From: a virus
IMG/VR virus record: IMGVR_UViG_3300020578_000072
Location: 1-61,722 of that record
Reading direction: 5' to 3' (one strand)
DNA length: 61,722 nt
The position numbers and the translations under genes were made by a program. Within the stretch, counting starts at the first letter, position 1. Each line of letters starts with the position of its first letter. The notes under the pieces were generated by a model. That model saw only the letters and a program-made list of their open reading frames with translations. It ran no database searches and was not told where the DNA came from. Positions 47,633 through 57,235 of this stretch are shown here, piece by piece.

Positions 47633-49303
47633 TTATCCATTATGATAATTGCTCCAAGAATCAACTGCTGGCCTGTCGTCTCCTATAAGCCAATACCAAG
47701 TGTTAGTGCCCGATGAGTTATTTATAGAAGTAAAACTCAATAATTTTACACCATTTGCCTGAGTTAATGCTGGAGAAAACAAAATTTTATCCACATTTAT
47801 GCCTTTGGGGCTTATGGAATCGGATTGCAGGTTTAAACCACCTCCATCCAATAAAAGTGACTTTATTGTTGTTTCGTACTCTCTAGAAATATTAAGAGTT
47901 GGATATCCAACCATAGGATAATCCTTAAGAGCCCCGCCTAACAAATGAATAGAATCTACTGTTGCTCTTGTGGTAAATTCAAATCCACCATCACGTTCCC
48001 AAGGATATGCGCTGGTGTCATATAAATGGTGATGAGATTCCCAATAAATTTTGTCCACTTTAATTTGATTAGAAAATCCCAACAAACCATTTATTTGACT
48101 ATTACCAATTTGATATCTGTGATTGAGTCCCACAGCAAAAATATTGTAAAAGTGACCACATAAATAGCATTCTGGAAGATGGGTACTCTGAAAATTATGT
48201 GACACAAATTGTGTTTTATTAGTTCCAAGCATATAGCCCACTGAATTACCATTATCAGTTAGCTCATTATTGCTTTCTAAAATCTCATTTAAAACACAAC
48301 CTGTACCATATGCATCATATGGATCCGAGTCACTGACTGGCTGAGTTGAATTAACAGACATATTTCTCAAACTTAAAATCAATTGAGTTTCATAGTTAGA
48401 TTGAGTTGGGTGCCAAATAGCAGAAGGATCCGGATCGTGAAGAATATTAAATACCTCACAATTATTAATATTTATAAAACCAGCATATTTTGATGTATTT
48501 AGATAAAATATATCTCCCTCAAAATTGACAAGTGTATTCCATAACAAACCGGAAGGTGCATGTTCTCCCAGTCCCAATCCTCTGATAGTAACATAATTTA
48601 AAGACTTTATACTCCTATTCTTACAATTCCAGTAGCCATTACCAACACTATCCAATACCTTTATATAGATTTTTCTTTCCCTATTGATCGGAAAAGAAGA
48701 AGAAGAAGAAGAAGAAGAAGAAGGTAATGTTGCTAATGTCGGACTACCCTGACCAGAAGTAACGCCCGGGTAATCAAAGTGAGGATTTCCAATATCTATA
48801 TCAACACTTGCTAAATAGTATTTATACAAACTTGATATCTGATCATCTACAAGAGCATTCTTCCAAAATTCATAATAAATAATTGAGTCAAAATCATTAG
48901 TGTTAGCATAATCATAACTTTCCTGGTTTGTTTGAACAAATGTTTTAAAATCAGGTATTTCAAATATTGAGTTACTGCAACTAGTTGCATATTCTGAACC
49001 AGGTGGCATGGTTGTACCGGTAAGATTGACAATAAGAGGCTGTCCCACGTAACCTAAATCTCCTCTAAAAGTTCTTTTAATTTCAAGTTTTCTTATGGGA
49101 ACTGACAATTGGCCATAAATATTTAAATCTAAATAATTTGGCGCATGAAAGCCTTCATACTCTCCTATTATTAAAGTATCTCCCCATGTGTCTCCGTAAT
49201 AACACACGTTGCCGCTACTGTCGCTAGAAGAAGTCCAATTATCTGGATCGTTTATATTTCCGTTGTATCCTAAACCTGTCCAATTTCTTGTTATATTTGA
49301 CAT
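47633..49303 (-). CDS. Virion adhesin-like beta-rich protein with a short Ser run
   Basis: 556 residues. It opens MSNITRNWTGLGYNGNINDP and DNWTSSSDSSGNV, the W-x-G..N-W start of passenger-type beta-helix or adhesin proteins. The middle is strand-rich with GDT-x-x-IGEYEG and later SHHHLYDTSAYPWERDG. A run of nine Ser (TCT codons) sits near residue 200. No membrane segment or signal peptide. It is 20 bases from the paralogous 49324-51153; both probably form fibres or baseplate-wrapping proteins. Role is inferred from composition. Confidence 0.65.
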   Translation of the reverse strand: MSNITRNWTGLGYNGNINDPDNWTSSSDSSGNVCYYGDTWGDTLIIGEYEGFHAPNYLDLNIYGQLSVPIRKLEIKRTFRGDLGYVGQPLIVNLTGTTMPPGSEYATSCSNSIFEIPDFKTFVQTNQESYDYANTNDFDSIIYYEFWKNALVDDQISSLYKYYLASVDIDIGNPHFDYPGVTSGQGSPTLATLPSSSSSSSSSFPINRERKIYIKVLDSVGNGYWNCKNRSIKSLNYVTIRGLGLGEHAPSGLLWNTLVNFEGDIFYLNTSKYAGFININNCEVFNILHDPDPSAIWHPTQSNYETQLILSLRNMSVNSTQPVSDSDPYDAYGTGCVLNEILESNNELTDNGNSVGYMLGTNKTQFVSHNFQSTHLPECYLCGHFYNIFAVGLNHRYQIGNSQINGLLGFSNQIKVDKIYWESHHHLYDTSAYPWERDGGFEFTTRATVDSIHLLGGALKDYPMVGYPTLNISREYETTIKSLLLDGGGLNLQSDSISPKGINVDKILFSPALTQANGVKLLSFTSINNSSGTNTWYWLIGDDRPAVDSWSNYHNG

Positions 49304-49323
49304 TTTTTCTCCTTAATTAAACA

Positions 49324-51153
49324 TTATCCATTACTTGAACTACTTGACATGCTGCTACTGCTGGAATGACTACTACTGCTACTACTACTGCTGGACTGAC
49401 TACTACTGCTGGAATTGCTACTACTGCTACTACTACTGCTGGACTGACTACTACTGCTACTGGAAGACGAGCTACTACTTCTCCTGAATGGCGGAGCGAT
49501 ATCTACGGTTTCTCCAGGAATAAATGTGACACTACTACTACTACTGGAACGGCTGCTGCTGCTGCTGCTGCTAGCTCTACTGCTTGAGCTACTACTACTG
49601 CTTGATAAGCTACTGCTGCTTGATCCAGAACTACTACTACTGCTAGAAGAACTACGGCTACTTGAAGAACTAGAACTACTTGACCAGAGACACGGCGATA
49701 TAGAAGAACTTGAACTATAATCTGATACTCCGTCTGAATATGTTCCAGTAGTTTCGTTGTATATAGATCCGTGTGGAGCCAAATCTTGCAGGGTATCACC
49801 CTGCACTGGAGTATGGTGCCACAATTTAAATTGAGATGTTGCCGGAACGTTTATGTCTAAATACCTGCCATTATATTGTATATCAGGAGTAGTAACCTGA
49901 AAATAAATCTGATCAATTATTGCGCCCACTCCATTTACACCTACAAAATTCATAGTCTGCCTGGAATTAGTCATATTAAACTGACTAGATGATCCAAAAT
50001 TTAAATTGCTCCTGATAAACTGCAACCTGCCAATTCTGAAACCAACAGGTTTGGAGTAGCTTTCAGCACTAATCCTTCCAACAGGATGATAGGACATGAT
50101 CATTTTGATCGCCTTAATGCCACTGCGTAACTCAATACCGTGTGTCCACTCCCAATTTTCTGGCTTTGTCCAATCCCAACCCTGAGTCGCTGGATTTCCT
50201 ATTAAAGAAGCACCCCCAGTAGGTTTGCCAATATTTATATTACCTACAAAAAGTTCCTTACTATATGCTACGGTTATATCTCCAGGAGTTAAAGCAGAAT
50301 CAACCTGTTCTGGTATGCCATCAAGCTGCAAATAACTAGTAAATGGCTTTCTGTCTTTAACCCCCCATGAAGCATGCGACGACCCCAAAAGCCAAATTTG
50401 CTCTATATAAGAAGCTCTTACATTAGCATAGGAAAGAGTATTAAAACTAAGGTTTCCTATGTAATCTGCGGTAACAGAAATTTTGTTTCTATGGCGAGTA
50501 TTGTTAACTACTGGTTCCGGACCAGTAGAGCTTATGCTATAAGCAGTAGAAATTTGACTAACCCTACCGTTTGGGTCATCATATACAAAAGTTTTATTTG
50601 ACAAATTTTTATTATCTTTACAAACAAAGAGAATCAATCTAGAATGCCCAGAAAAATAATAAGAACTTACATTATCTTCATTCTCATCGTAAACATAGAT
50701 TCTTCCTCCAGTTATTGGGCCATACAAATTTGGTGGGTTATTGCTACCTCCAGGGTAATCAGAAGGAACACTAGAACACAGCCTATCAATAACTATTGGA
50801 GCAGATATCTGCTTAGCTTCGCTTGCATTTGGCCTATATATTATAAGATCACCGAAGTTAACCTGCAAAGCAGTTAAACTCAATGGTTCGTTAGGACTTT
50901 TTAGCTGACCTATTGGCCTATTAAAACCTTTTTGAATTGTTATGGTTTTAAAAGGACGATCATCGCCTGGTCCTCCCACGCAAGGATAATTGTAATTAGG
51001 AGAAAAAACTATATCATCACCCTGCTGAGGTACAGAACCATCACTCCAGTTGGATGCTTCTTGCCATTGAAAATTAGTACATCCAGATGTGTTTCCGCTG
51101 TAGCTAGAACTTGAAGTAACTGCATTGCAAGGTTTCCAAATTTTTGTGGCCAT
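49324..51153 (-). CDS. Virion adhesin-like protein with a very long poly-Ser tail
   Basis: 609 residues. The head has the same layout as its neighbour: FQWQEASNWSDGSVPQQGDD, then IVFSPNYNYPCVGGPGDDRP and KTITIQKGFNRPIGQLKSP. From about residue 470 to the end the chain is nearly all serine, broken by single Arg, Gln, Asn, Gly, Leu, His or Met, apart from one short normal segment (VTFIPGETVDIAPPFRR). The Ser codons are mostly AGT and AGC, with some TCC/TCT/TCA. Poly-Ser tracts act as flexible linkers and could be glycosylation sites for the island at 32.5-45.3 kb (inference). Confidence 0.65.
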   Translation of the reverse strand: MATKIWKPCNAVTSSSSYSGNTSGCTNFQWQEASNWSDGSVPQQGDDIVFSPNYNYPCVGGPGDDRPFKTITIQKGFNRPIGQLKSPNEPLSLTALQVNFGDLIIYRPNASEAKQISAPIVIDRLCSSVPSDYPGGSNNPPNLYGPITGGRIYVYDENEDNVSSYYFSGHSRLILFVCKDNKNLSNKTFVYDDPNGRVSQISTAYSISSTGPEPVVNNTRHRNKISVTADYIGNLSFNTLSYANVRASYIEQIWLLGSSHASWGVKDRKPFTSYLQLDGIPEQVDSALTPGDITVAYSKELFVGNINIGKPTGGASLIGNPATQGWDWTKPENWEWTHGIELRSGIKAIKMIMSYHPVGRISAESYSKPVGFRIGRLQFIRSNLNFGSSSQFNMTNSRQTMNFVGVNGVGAIIDQIYFQVTTPDIQYNGRYLDINVPATSQFKLWHHTPVQGDTLQDLAPHGSIYNETTGTYSDGVSDYSSSSSISPCLWSSSSSSSSSRSSSSSSSSSGSSSSSLSSSSSSSSSRASSSSSSSRSSSSSSVTFIPGETVDIAPPFRRSSSSSSSSSSSQSSSSSSSSSNSSSSSQSSSSSSSSSHSSSSSMSSSSSNG

Positions 51154-51197
51154 TTTTAATCTCCAAAATTTATTATTTATATTATATATAAAAACTT

Positions 51198-52757
51198 TTA
51201 CATAATACCCTGTTTTGACATCCTGATTTTTATTTTTTCTATTATTTCGTTTGCTTCATTTCTTACACTTTTAAGAGAGTTAACAACCTCTTCTTTTTCC
51301 ATTTTTGACCACATCCTCATATAAAGAATGCAAGACTGCTCAAAATCAAAAGGAATTTTAAAATATTTCAAAACCATATAAGATATACCCTCTGCCTGTA
51401 TCTCACCAGCTGCATATGATTTTATGTCTCTTTTTTTTCTGTATTCTTGAGTATGCACTATTTCATGTGTCATTTCATGTATTATTGTTGAAAGAGCCCT
51501 TACTCCAGAAGAGTTTGAATTTATATTTATGTTGCCATCAGAATGAGAAGTACCCATAGACTTACCCTGACCAGCAAAATTAACTTTTATTTTGTAATCT
51601 TCCTCTGCCACATCAATCACTGCCTCTGTCATTTTATCTACATACTCAGAAGTATCATTAGTTCCGTAAATTTCTTGATTTTTAGAAGGATCGTAGTGGT
51701 CCCTTCCAGGTATTGGCTCAGTGAAACGAACGTCATATACAACATAATCTGTAAATTTAGATACATTTATAACTCTATTGTCTTTTCTTTTTATTACAGG
51801 CTCAGGAACACCCTGAGCTCGTAAAGAAGCCTTTTCTTTATCTGTTAGCTTAATTACAGTACCAACAGGCCTAATAAGCACAACAGGAATAGCACCTGGC
51901 TTTAGCTTTCTTCCAAAATCAGAATCCCATTGAGATGCCGTTGCAACCTCACTAGCTTCAGGATCCTGAAGATACATAAGTATTTGATTATTGAAACTAA
52001 AGTGATTAAAAACAGCTTGAAAATTTAGGAATTTTTTCAATGCCTCTACTTTTGCATCAGTATCTTTTGAGAAAATCTTTTCTGATATTTCATTGACAAA
52101 ATTTTCTATCATAGAAGAAATGCCAAAAGTAGTATTATTTGAAAGTATTTCACCTCTTATTTGAGATGCCTGCTTGACATCAGTGTCCTCATTAACTTCC
52201 TCAATAACTTCATTTATAAAATTTACACCAAGACCAACTAATTTTTCAAACTCTTCTTTATTTAATTTAAATCTTTTAGCCCAAACAGGTGAATACTTTT
52301 TGTTGTCAGGACCAGGATAAATTGTTTTTTTAAATCCAAAACCCATGGCAGAAAGTGTATCTTTTATTGGCTTAGTTTCTCCTGAAATAACAGTAGAATT
52401 TGAGGATGAATCAAAGAATCCGGTTATGCCATCATTTGATAAAGCTATAGACTCAATTTTATGAGTGTTGACCAAGTTTACATCAACTGAAATATCTGAA
52501 AGAGATTTTTTTATTAAATCTATAGAAGATATTCTGCTTGCGCCCTGAATCCATCCACCAGAAACATCTTCTCCATCAACAGAAACTTGAAGGTTCCCAG
52601 ACCAAGAGAAACCCAAAGATTTTATTTTTTCTTTTATAGAAAATGTTTGACCAATTACTGCGTATGTGTCAACTTTTATTGGCGAAAGATTCGCAGGTAA
52701 AAATATAAGACTTGGCTTTATTGCAGAAAATTTGAATAAATTAAACTTGCGAAACAT
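51198..52757 (-). CDS. Tagged ArdC-like antirestriction protein with tandem N-terminal modules
   Basis: 519 residues. The start MFRKFNLFKFSAIKP holds a tag variant. Two short modules follow, each with I/V-G-x-T, a helix with IKxxLxxxGF and an aromatic end (about 32-75 and 125-175). About 205-320 match the ArdC N-terminal DNA-binding domain (FNNQILMYLQDPEASEVATA, then WDSDFGRKLKPGAIPVVLI). HEMTHEIVH near 427-435 and the later EIQAE give a zinc metalloprotease site. ArdC proteins bind single-stranded DNA and protect incoming DNA from restriction. A tagged form could be packaged and injected. No Shine-Dalgarno site. Confidence 0.8.
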   Translation of the reverse strand: MFRKFNLFKFSAIKPSLIFLPANLSPIKVDTYAVIGQTFSIKEKIKSLGFSWSGNLQVSVDGEDVSGGWIQGASRISSIDLIKKSLSDISVDVNLVNTHKIESIALSNDGITGFFDSSSNSTVISGETKPIKDTLSAMGFGFKKTIYPGPDNKKYSPVWAKRFKLNKEEFEKLVGLGVNFINEVIEEVNEDTDVKQASQIRGEILSNNTTFGISSMIENFVNEISEKIFSKDTDAKVEALKKFLNFQAVFNHFSFNNQILMYLQDPEASEVATASQWDSDFGRKLKPGAIPVVLIRPVGTVIKLTDKEKASLRAQGVPEPVIKRKDNRVINVSKFTDYVVYDVRFTEPIPGRDHYDPSKNQEIYGTNDTSEYVDKMTEAVIDVAEEDYKIKVNFAGQGKSMGTSHSDGNININSNSSGVRALSTIIHEMTHEIVHTQEYRKKRDIKSYAAGEIQAEGISYMVLKYFKIPFDFEQSCILYMRMWSKMEKEEVVNSLKSVRNEANEIIEKIKIRMSKQGIM

Positions 52758-52793
52758 ATAAATTTATACCATAAATAAACCATAAAACCTTCA

Positions 52794-53726
52794 CTATTTA
52801 AGCTCCCATGTATGGTTACTTGGATTTTTTGCATTATACGGCTTGGGCTCGTGTTCTATACCTCTACATAAATGGCATGTATCTGATCTTTTAGTAGCGT
52901 GAAAATTCCATTCTGAATGTGGAACTATTTTTATTCCATTTAACTCCCAGTTTTTACTCCAAAGAGATTCTTGATTAAAAGCAGCATCGTGTTTTGTGTA
53001 TATTTTTTTAATATTTACAATAGACTTTCCCCACAAATGCATGGCTTTTGATGTTCCAAAAAAAGCAAAATCTTGAAACATCCACGGATATGGATTTGGC
53101 CTTGCATGAATTTCTTCAATTTTATTATTATTTTTTTCATAATTTTTCATTATAATAGAATGAAGAAAATGCATATCAAATCTACTCTTAAATATCCAAT
53201 CGAATTTATTATTGGATTTTTCATATTTTTTTATTAGATTCATTACCCTGTTTGCGCTGTCAAATTGCCCAAACACGTTTGGAGGAAAAGAAAGAGGACC
53301 TGTTTTTCTTTTGTTATACCAGCATCCCTTTACAAAAGAAGTATCATATATTTCTCTATTTTGAGGCTGCATGTGATAAATCGCTTTTACAGATTTTAAC
53401 AAACTTTCAACCTTAGGTAATTTAGCTTCATATCCGTTAGTCCAAATATGTGCGAAAACGACAGCCTTATTGGGTTTTATTATATTTTCATATATAGAGT
53501 CAAAAGAGGAACAGGCATATTCCGGAAAGCCTATCAAACAAACAGCATTTGCCCTTGATTTTTCACTTTTTGTAAATAAATTATTTTTTTTGTTTATGCT
53601 TTTATTTTTAACTGGCTTATTTTTTTTTATATTTTTTCTTAAATTATCAAAATAAGCAGAAGCATCTTTTTTCTTCTTGCTATCAATTTTTGATTTATTT
53701 ATTTTTATTCTTTTATTGAATTTCAT
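52794..53726 (-). CDS. Putative glycosyltransferase-like protein (SRFDM type)
   Basis: 310 residues. A long basic head (FNKRIKINKSKIDSKKKKD) is followed by VCLIGFPEYACSSFDSIYEN, then KFDWIFKSRFDMHFLHSI (about 183-200), matching the SRFDL element of 37094-37840. HARPNPYPWMFQDFAFFGTS follows. It ends with a His/Cys cluster (SDTCHLCRGIEHEP). It probably belongs to the same transferase-like family as 37094-37840 with an added N-terminus. No membrane segment. Reaction unknown. Confidence 0.6.
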   Translation of the reverse strand: MKFNKRIKINKSKIDSKKKKDASAYFDNLRKNIKKNKPVKNKSINKKNNLFTKSEKSRANAVCLIGFPEYACSSFDSIYENIIKPNKAVVFAHIWTNGYEAKLPKVESLLKSVKAIYHMQPQNREIYDTSFVKGCWYNKRKTGPLSFPPNVFGQFDSANRVMNLIKKYEKSNNKFDWIFKSRFDMHFLHSIIMKNYEKNNNKIEEIHARPNPYPWMFQDFAFFGTSKAMHLWGKSIVNIKKIYTKHDAAFNQESLWSKNWELNGIKIVPHSEWNFHATKRSDTCHLCRGIEHEPKPYNAKNPSNHTWELK

Positions 53727-53739
53727 TTTAAAAATCTAT

Positions 53740-53749
53740 GACGATAAAT
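53740..53749 (+). promoter_or_regulatory. Putative promoter element (GACGATAAAT), four bases from the start codon
   Basis: Plus-strand GACGATAAAT ends four bases before the ATG of 53754-54890, with TTTATATG following. No room for a Shine-Dalgarno site, as at 27976-27984. Confidence 0.5.
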
Positions 53750-53753
53750 TTAT

Positions 53754-54890
53754 ATGAATTTTATCGGAAAGTTATTTAATATGAATGAGAATATATTTGA
53801 TTTTACACTATGTATTGTTGCTTGTACAAAAAAAGAAAAATATGCAGCAAGGCTTAGGGAATACGTATCTTCCTATGGATATAAGCAAAAGGACAAATTA
53901 ATAAAGACAAGATTCGTTTATCTTGTAGAAGACGAGCCAAGACCGGATTTTATACCACAAAAAGACATATGGTATAATTGTCCTGGCATACCCATGAGTA
54001 TGAGGTTTTTAAAATATCTAAAAGATTTTGACAATAACTCAAGCTGGGTAATGCAGGTTGATGACGACTCAAGTACGGATATAGACAAAACAGTTGAGAT
54101 ACTAAATCAATATTACGACTTTAATGATCCAATGATGCTTATGGGTGGAAGAAATACAGATTTAGAAAGTGGACAACAAAGAATTTTGAAATCTATGAAA
54201 ATAGATAATTTCTTTTTTGAGTCAAATGATATAACAAATTTTGAAGGAATACCATACTTTACACATGCATGGGAGCCAACAATAATATCAAAATCTGGGA
54301 TAAAAAGAATAAAAAATTGGAAAAGAATAGAAGAGTATTACAAACTTTGCAAAAACACTAAACCAATTTTTACTGATCAGACACCATATGTGGCAGCAAG
54401 ACTAGCAAAAGTACCAATTGTAGAGGCTTATTTTTTATGTCCTTTTGAATGGGCTCAATCATACAGCTGTATAAATAAAAACGGTAGATATTCCCATATA
54501 CACTATGTAACTGACAAGTGGAAAAATTTTGAGCCATTCAAAAAAGCTATGAAAGAAAATATTGTTTTTAGCAATGAAGAGGAAACAAAAAAATATCTTT
54601 CTGGTAATATAAACACAAACAGGGAAGAAAGCGCAGAAAGTCTATCCGGCAACACATGGAAGTTCTCTGGAAATGGAAAGACATACGGCATGATGAGATT
54701 GAATGCAGACGGGACAATAGGGATATACTCAAATGATAATGAAAGATTTTGGGAATACAAAGAAAATTCCATCTACATATATAATAAAGAAAAGAAACCA
54801 ACAAGTATACTCAAAAAGGTAAATGACAATAAGTTTGAAGGAAAGTTTCTTTTATCTGACAACATGATGCACAGACTTATAAGAACATAA
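53754..54890 (+). CDS. Putative glycosyltransferase with an extra C-terminal module
   Basis: 378 residues. The N-terminal part begins FDFTLCIVACTKKEKYAARL and has NSSWVMQVDDDSSTDIDKTV (about 95-114), a DDD metal site of GT-A type, then GIPYFTHAWEPTIISKSGI. From about residue 285 comes a separate module, SGNTWKFSGNGKTYGMMRLN, then GTIGIYSNDNERFWEYKEN, a small beta barrel like those appended to some bacterial transferases. The gene is divergent from 52794-53726. Donor and acceptor unknown. A long hairpin terminator follows. Confidence 0.65.
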   Translation: MNFIGKLFNMNENIFDFTLCIVACTKKEKYAARLREYVSSYGYKQKDKLIKTRFVYLVEDEPRPDFIPQKDIWYNCPGIPMSMRFLKYLKDFDNNSSWVMQVDDDSSTDIDKTVEILNQYYDFNDPMMLMGGRNTDLESGQQRILKSMKIDNFFFESNDITNFEGIPYFTHAWEPTIISKSGIKRIKNWKRIEEYYKLCKNTKPIFTDQTPYVAARLAKVPIVEAYFLCPFEWAQSYSCINKNGRYSHIHYVTDKWKNFEPFKKAMKENIVFSNEEETKKYLSGNINTNREESAESLSGNTWKFSGNGKTYGMMRLNADGTIGIYSNDNERFWEYKENSIYIYNKEKKPTSILKKVNDNKFEGKFLLSDNMMHRLIRT

Positions 54891-54957
54891 TTACCAAATG
54901 TTCATTGGGCATTTGCTATCATACTGATGAACAAATTTAATCAATACTTGTTTGTTT

Positions 54958-55008
54958 AAAGAACAAACGCCCCTGTCGTTTAAGCGACAAAGGGCGCATT
55001 TGTTCTTT
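54958..55008. terminator. Long bidirectional hairpin terminator
   Basis: AAAGAACAAA...TTTGTTCTTT encloses CGCCC/GGGCG and a TGTCG/CGACA core. It lies between the convergent genes ending at 54890 (+) and 55037 (-), with A and T runs on both sides. Confidence 0.85.
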
Positions 55009-55036
55009 CTATATGAGATATTTTCTTGACTAAGCG

Positions 55037-56161
55037 TTAAACTACGCTGTTGGCCATTTTTTTTTCTGTCATAGCTGGAGACACTATAGGATCAACTACG
55101 ACCCCTTCTACTGGGATAGACTCATGCATACTTTGCAGTGAATCACTCACAACAACATCAGTATTAGCTGCAGAAACCTCTTGGTTCTTAAACTTATTTG
55201 AAGACTTCTTCTTCCTGCCACAACCGCAGTCCTTAGAGGAACTACTAGATGGCTTCTTTGTTTGATCTTCTATTACTACAGAACCAGCAGGAACATTAGA
55301 CCTCATAGCAACATTAGAATTTACCATAGATTTTATTTCCTCCCATGTCATAAACTTTCTTTCATCTTTGGTTTTTTCAAAAATTTGCCTTCCATTTTGA
55401 ACCAAAGCGTTTTTGCTTCTCATTGCATGGACAATAGATGGGTTGACCATAAATTTCTTACCAGTCATGTATTCATTAAATTCCCATTGATTTCCATCGG
55501 GCAATCTATCTTTTAATGCACCAGTCCATTCGCTTGCCCATATGTCATATAAATTTTGATGAAGTCTCTTGTTATAATCCATACTAAACATATGAGAAAG
55601 AACACCGATAGGAACTTCTTCTGGTAAATTTAAACCCTTTTTTGACTGCATATCTCTGAAAAGATAAACAGTGTCCTTAGCCTGTCTTGCAAATTCTCTT
55701 TTGCAAACCCAGAAACCTCCATTTGTGTTATAAACTGTCTTTTGATGAACTCCGAAATCTCTCCACATTTTAACCATGTCTTCGTTTTTAACCTGCCACC
55801 AATCAGCCCTTGAAGTAATTGGACTGTTAAGGGGAGACTCAAGGAAAGAATGCCAAGGATCTCCTGCCAGCATTTCGTGGAAATCCAGTCTTGGCTTACG
55901 CACAAAATAATGATCGCTGTCTATGAAAACAAGAACATCGTAATCCAATTGAGCTACCTTATTAAGATATTCAAACTTCCAATACTGAGTGCCGTCAAGA
56001 TGAATGCTCTTGTCCATTTCGCAAGATATTACCTGAGAAAGCGGCTGATCAGAAAAAGTCAATATATCATGCTCAATACCAACAGATCTTATAGATGACA
56101 TAAGACTCTGCAGCATATACCTATATTCACCCCAAGCTACCGACCAAATCAATGTTTTCAT
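55037..56161 (-). CDS. Glycosyltransferase (GT8-like) with a disordered tail
   Basis: 374 residues. The start MKTLIWSVAWGEYRYMLQSL and YDVLVFIDSDHYFVRKPRLD (D-x-D, about 74-93), then the TVYNTNGGFWVCKREFARQA acceptor segment, fit a GT8-like GT-A transferase to about residue 270. The tail is low-complexity and includes SSSSSKDCGCGRKKKSSNK with a CxC pair, then a Val/Ser-rich end. AAAGGAG precedes the ATG. It is 12 bases from the GT-B gene 56174-57217, one transcript. Sugar unknown. Confidence 0.75.
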   Translation of the reverse strand: MKTLIWSVAWGEYRYMLQSLMSSIRSVGIEHDILTFSDQPLSQVISCEMDKSIHLDGTQYWKFEYLNKVAQLDYDVLVFIDSDHYFVRKPRLDFHEMLAGDPWHSFLESPLNSPITSRADWWQVKNEDMVKMWRDFGVHQKTVYNTNGGFWVCKREFARQAKDTVYLFRDMQSKKGLNLPEEVPIGVLSHMFSMDYNKRLHQNLYDIWASEWTGALKDRLPDGNQWEFNEYMTGKKFMVNPSIVHAMRSKNALVQNGRQIFEKTKDERKFMTWEEIKSMVNSNVAMRSNVPAGSVVIEDQTKKPSSSSSKDCGCGRKKKSSNKFKNQEVSAANTDVVVSDSLQSMHESIPVEGVVVDPIVSPAMTEKKMANSVV

Positions 56162-56173
56162 TTATTTTCTCCT

Positions 56174-57217
56174 TTAATTCAACACGTAGTCCAAAACTTT
56201 ATACCATTTTCTCTTGGCTGCGCCTACATCACACCAGAGATCCCTAGTGCACTCGCTAGCAAGCTTACCATATTTATTCCTAAAATCGTAATCCATGAGG
56301 TCTTTCATTATATCTCTAAGTTCTGATGAATTTCTCCATAAGAAACCGGTTCTTTGATCCCAAATCATATTTGGAAAATTCCATTTATCAGGAGCGACCA
56401 CAGGACAACCTGTCAACTGAGCCTCTATAATTGCCCTGCTCTGATTCTCTATAAACCTAAAGTTGCAATTATAAAGGAATATATCAAGAAAACTAAACCA
56501 ATTTTGAGTTGGTATACTATTGGAATTCAATAGCTTCCATTTATCTGGAGAGAAATTAAACCAATTATATTTCTCTTTTAATTCGTCACTCCATCCCATT
56601 ACATGGAAATGTACAGGCATACCCTGTGTGACACTTTCATAGAAAACTGGGAAATCCTCGGAGAATTTCATTATATCTGGTCTGCTTACTTTTCCACATG
56701 CAACAAAATCTCGCTTTTGTCTTTTTACGTAGGGCCAAGTAGAAGAGTCAAAGAAGTTCTCAAGAATTGCCATTTTTTGAGAGACATTAGCACGCAGAAT
56801 AGAGTTCTCTAAAACACTCTGATGGAAAGGGGAAGTAAATAGCACGCAATCAACCTTACCTGCTGATATAGCAGCCAACTCCTCCCTGTCAGTCCACATC
56901 ATGTCATTAGACCATAAAAATTTCAAACCAGATTTATTTATAAAATCTATCCTATGCTTTTCTGAAAATAATCTAAAATTACAATTTGCGTAAGCAAAGC
57001 CCTCTAGCTTTGCAGGTAAATCAGACATCAAGGAATACTTAACGCCATGAGAGTCAAGAAAATCAGTGTTTTCTTTTTCCTTTAACCTAAAATCATCGTT
57101 TGGAACACAAGTTATACTAAAATCATTCTTCAAGAGAACAATTAATTCTTTTAGTCTTGTATCCGCACCACCTAAATCCGATATCCATTGAAACATGTAT
57201 AAGTTTGGTTTAATCAT
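56174..57217 (-). CDS. Glycosyltransferase, GT-B group 1-like
   Basis: 347 residues. It starts MIKPNLYMFQWISDLGGADT, the G-G loop of family-4 enzymes, and continues LKELIVLLKNDFSITCVPN. The C-terminal half has RDFVACGKVSRPDIMKFSED and NQSRAIIEAQLTGCPVVAPD, the E-x-x-L-x-G-C-P donor site (about 266-281). A TTGACGATATA copy lies seven bases before its ATG, with no Shine-Dalgarno site. Coupled to the GT8-like gene downstream. Confidence 0.8.
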   Translation of the reverse strand: MIKPNLYMFQWISDLGGADTRLKELIVLLKNDFSITCVPNDDFRLKEKENTDFLDSHGVKYSLMSDLPAKLEGFAYANCNFRLFSEKHRIDFINKSGLKFLWSNDMMWTDREELAAISAGKVDCVLFTSPFHQSVLENSILRANVSQKMAILENFFDSSTWPYVKRQKRDFVACGKVSRPDIMKFSEDFPVFYESVTQGMPVHFHVMGWSDELKEKYNWFNFSPDKWKLLNSNSIPTQNWFSFLDIFLYNCNFRFIENQSRAIIEAQLTGCPVVAPDKWNFPNMIWDQRTGFLWRNSSELRDIMKDLMDYDFRNKYGKLASECTRDLWCDVGAAKRKWYKVLDYVLN

Positions 57218-57224
57218 AATAATT

Positions 57225-57235
57225 TATATCGTCAA
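57225..57235 (-). promoter_or_regulatory. Putative phage promoter element TTGACGATATA
   Basis: An exact third copy of the 11-mer, seven bases from the ATG of 56174-57217 and overlapping the end of 57232-57462. Confidence 0.55.

Noticed and set aside
49366-49720. Thr- and Leu-rich open frames opposite the poly-Ser tail
   Set aside because: They are the complement of AGT/AGC serine codons and have no ribosome site.
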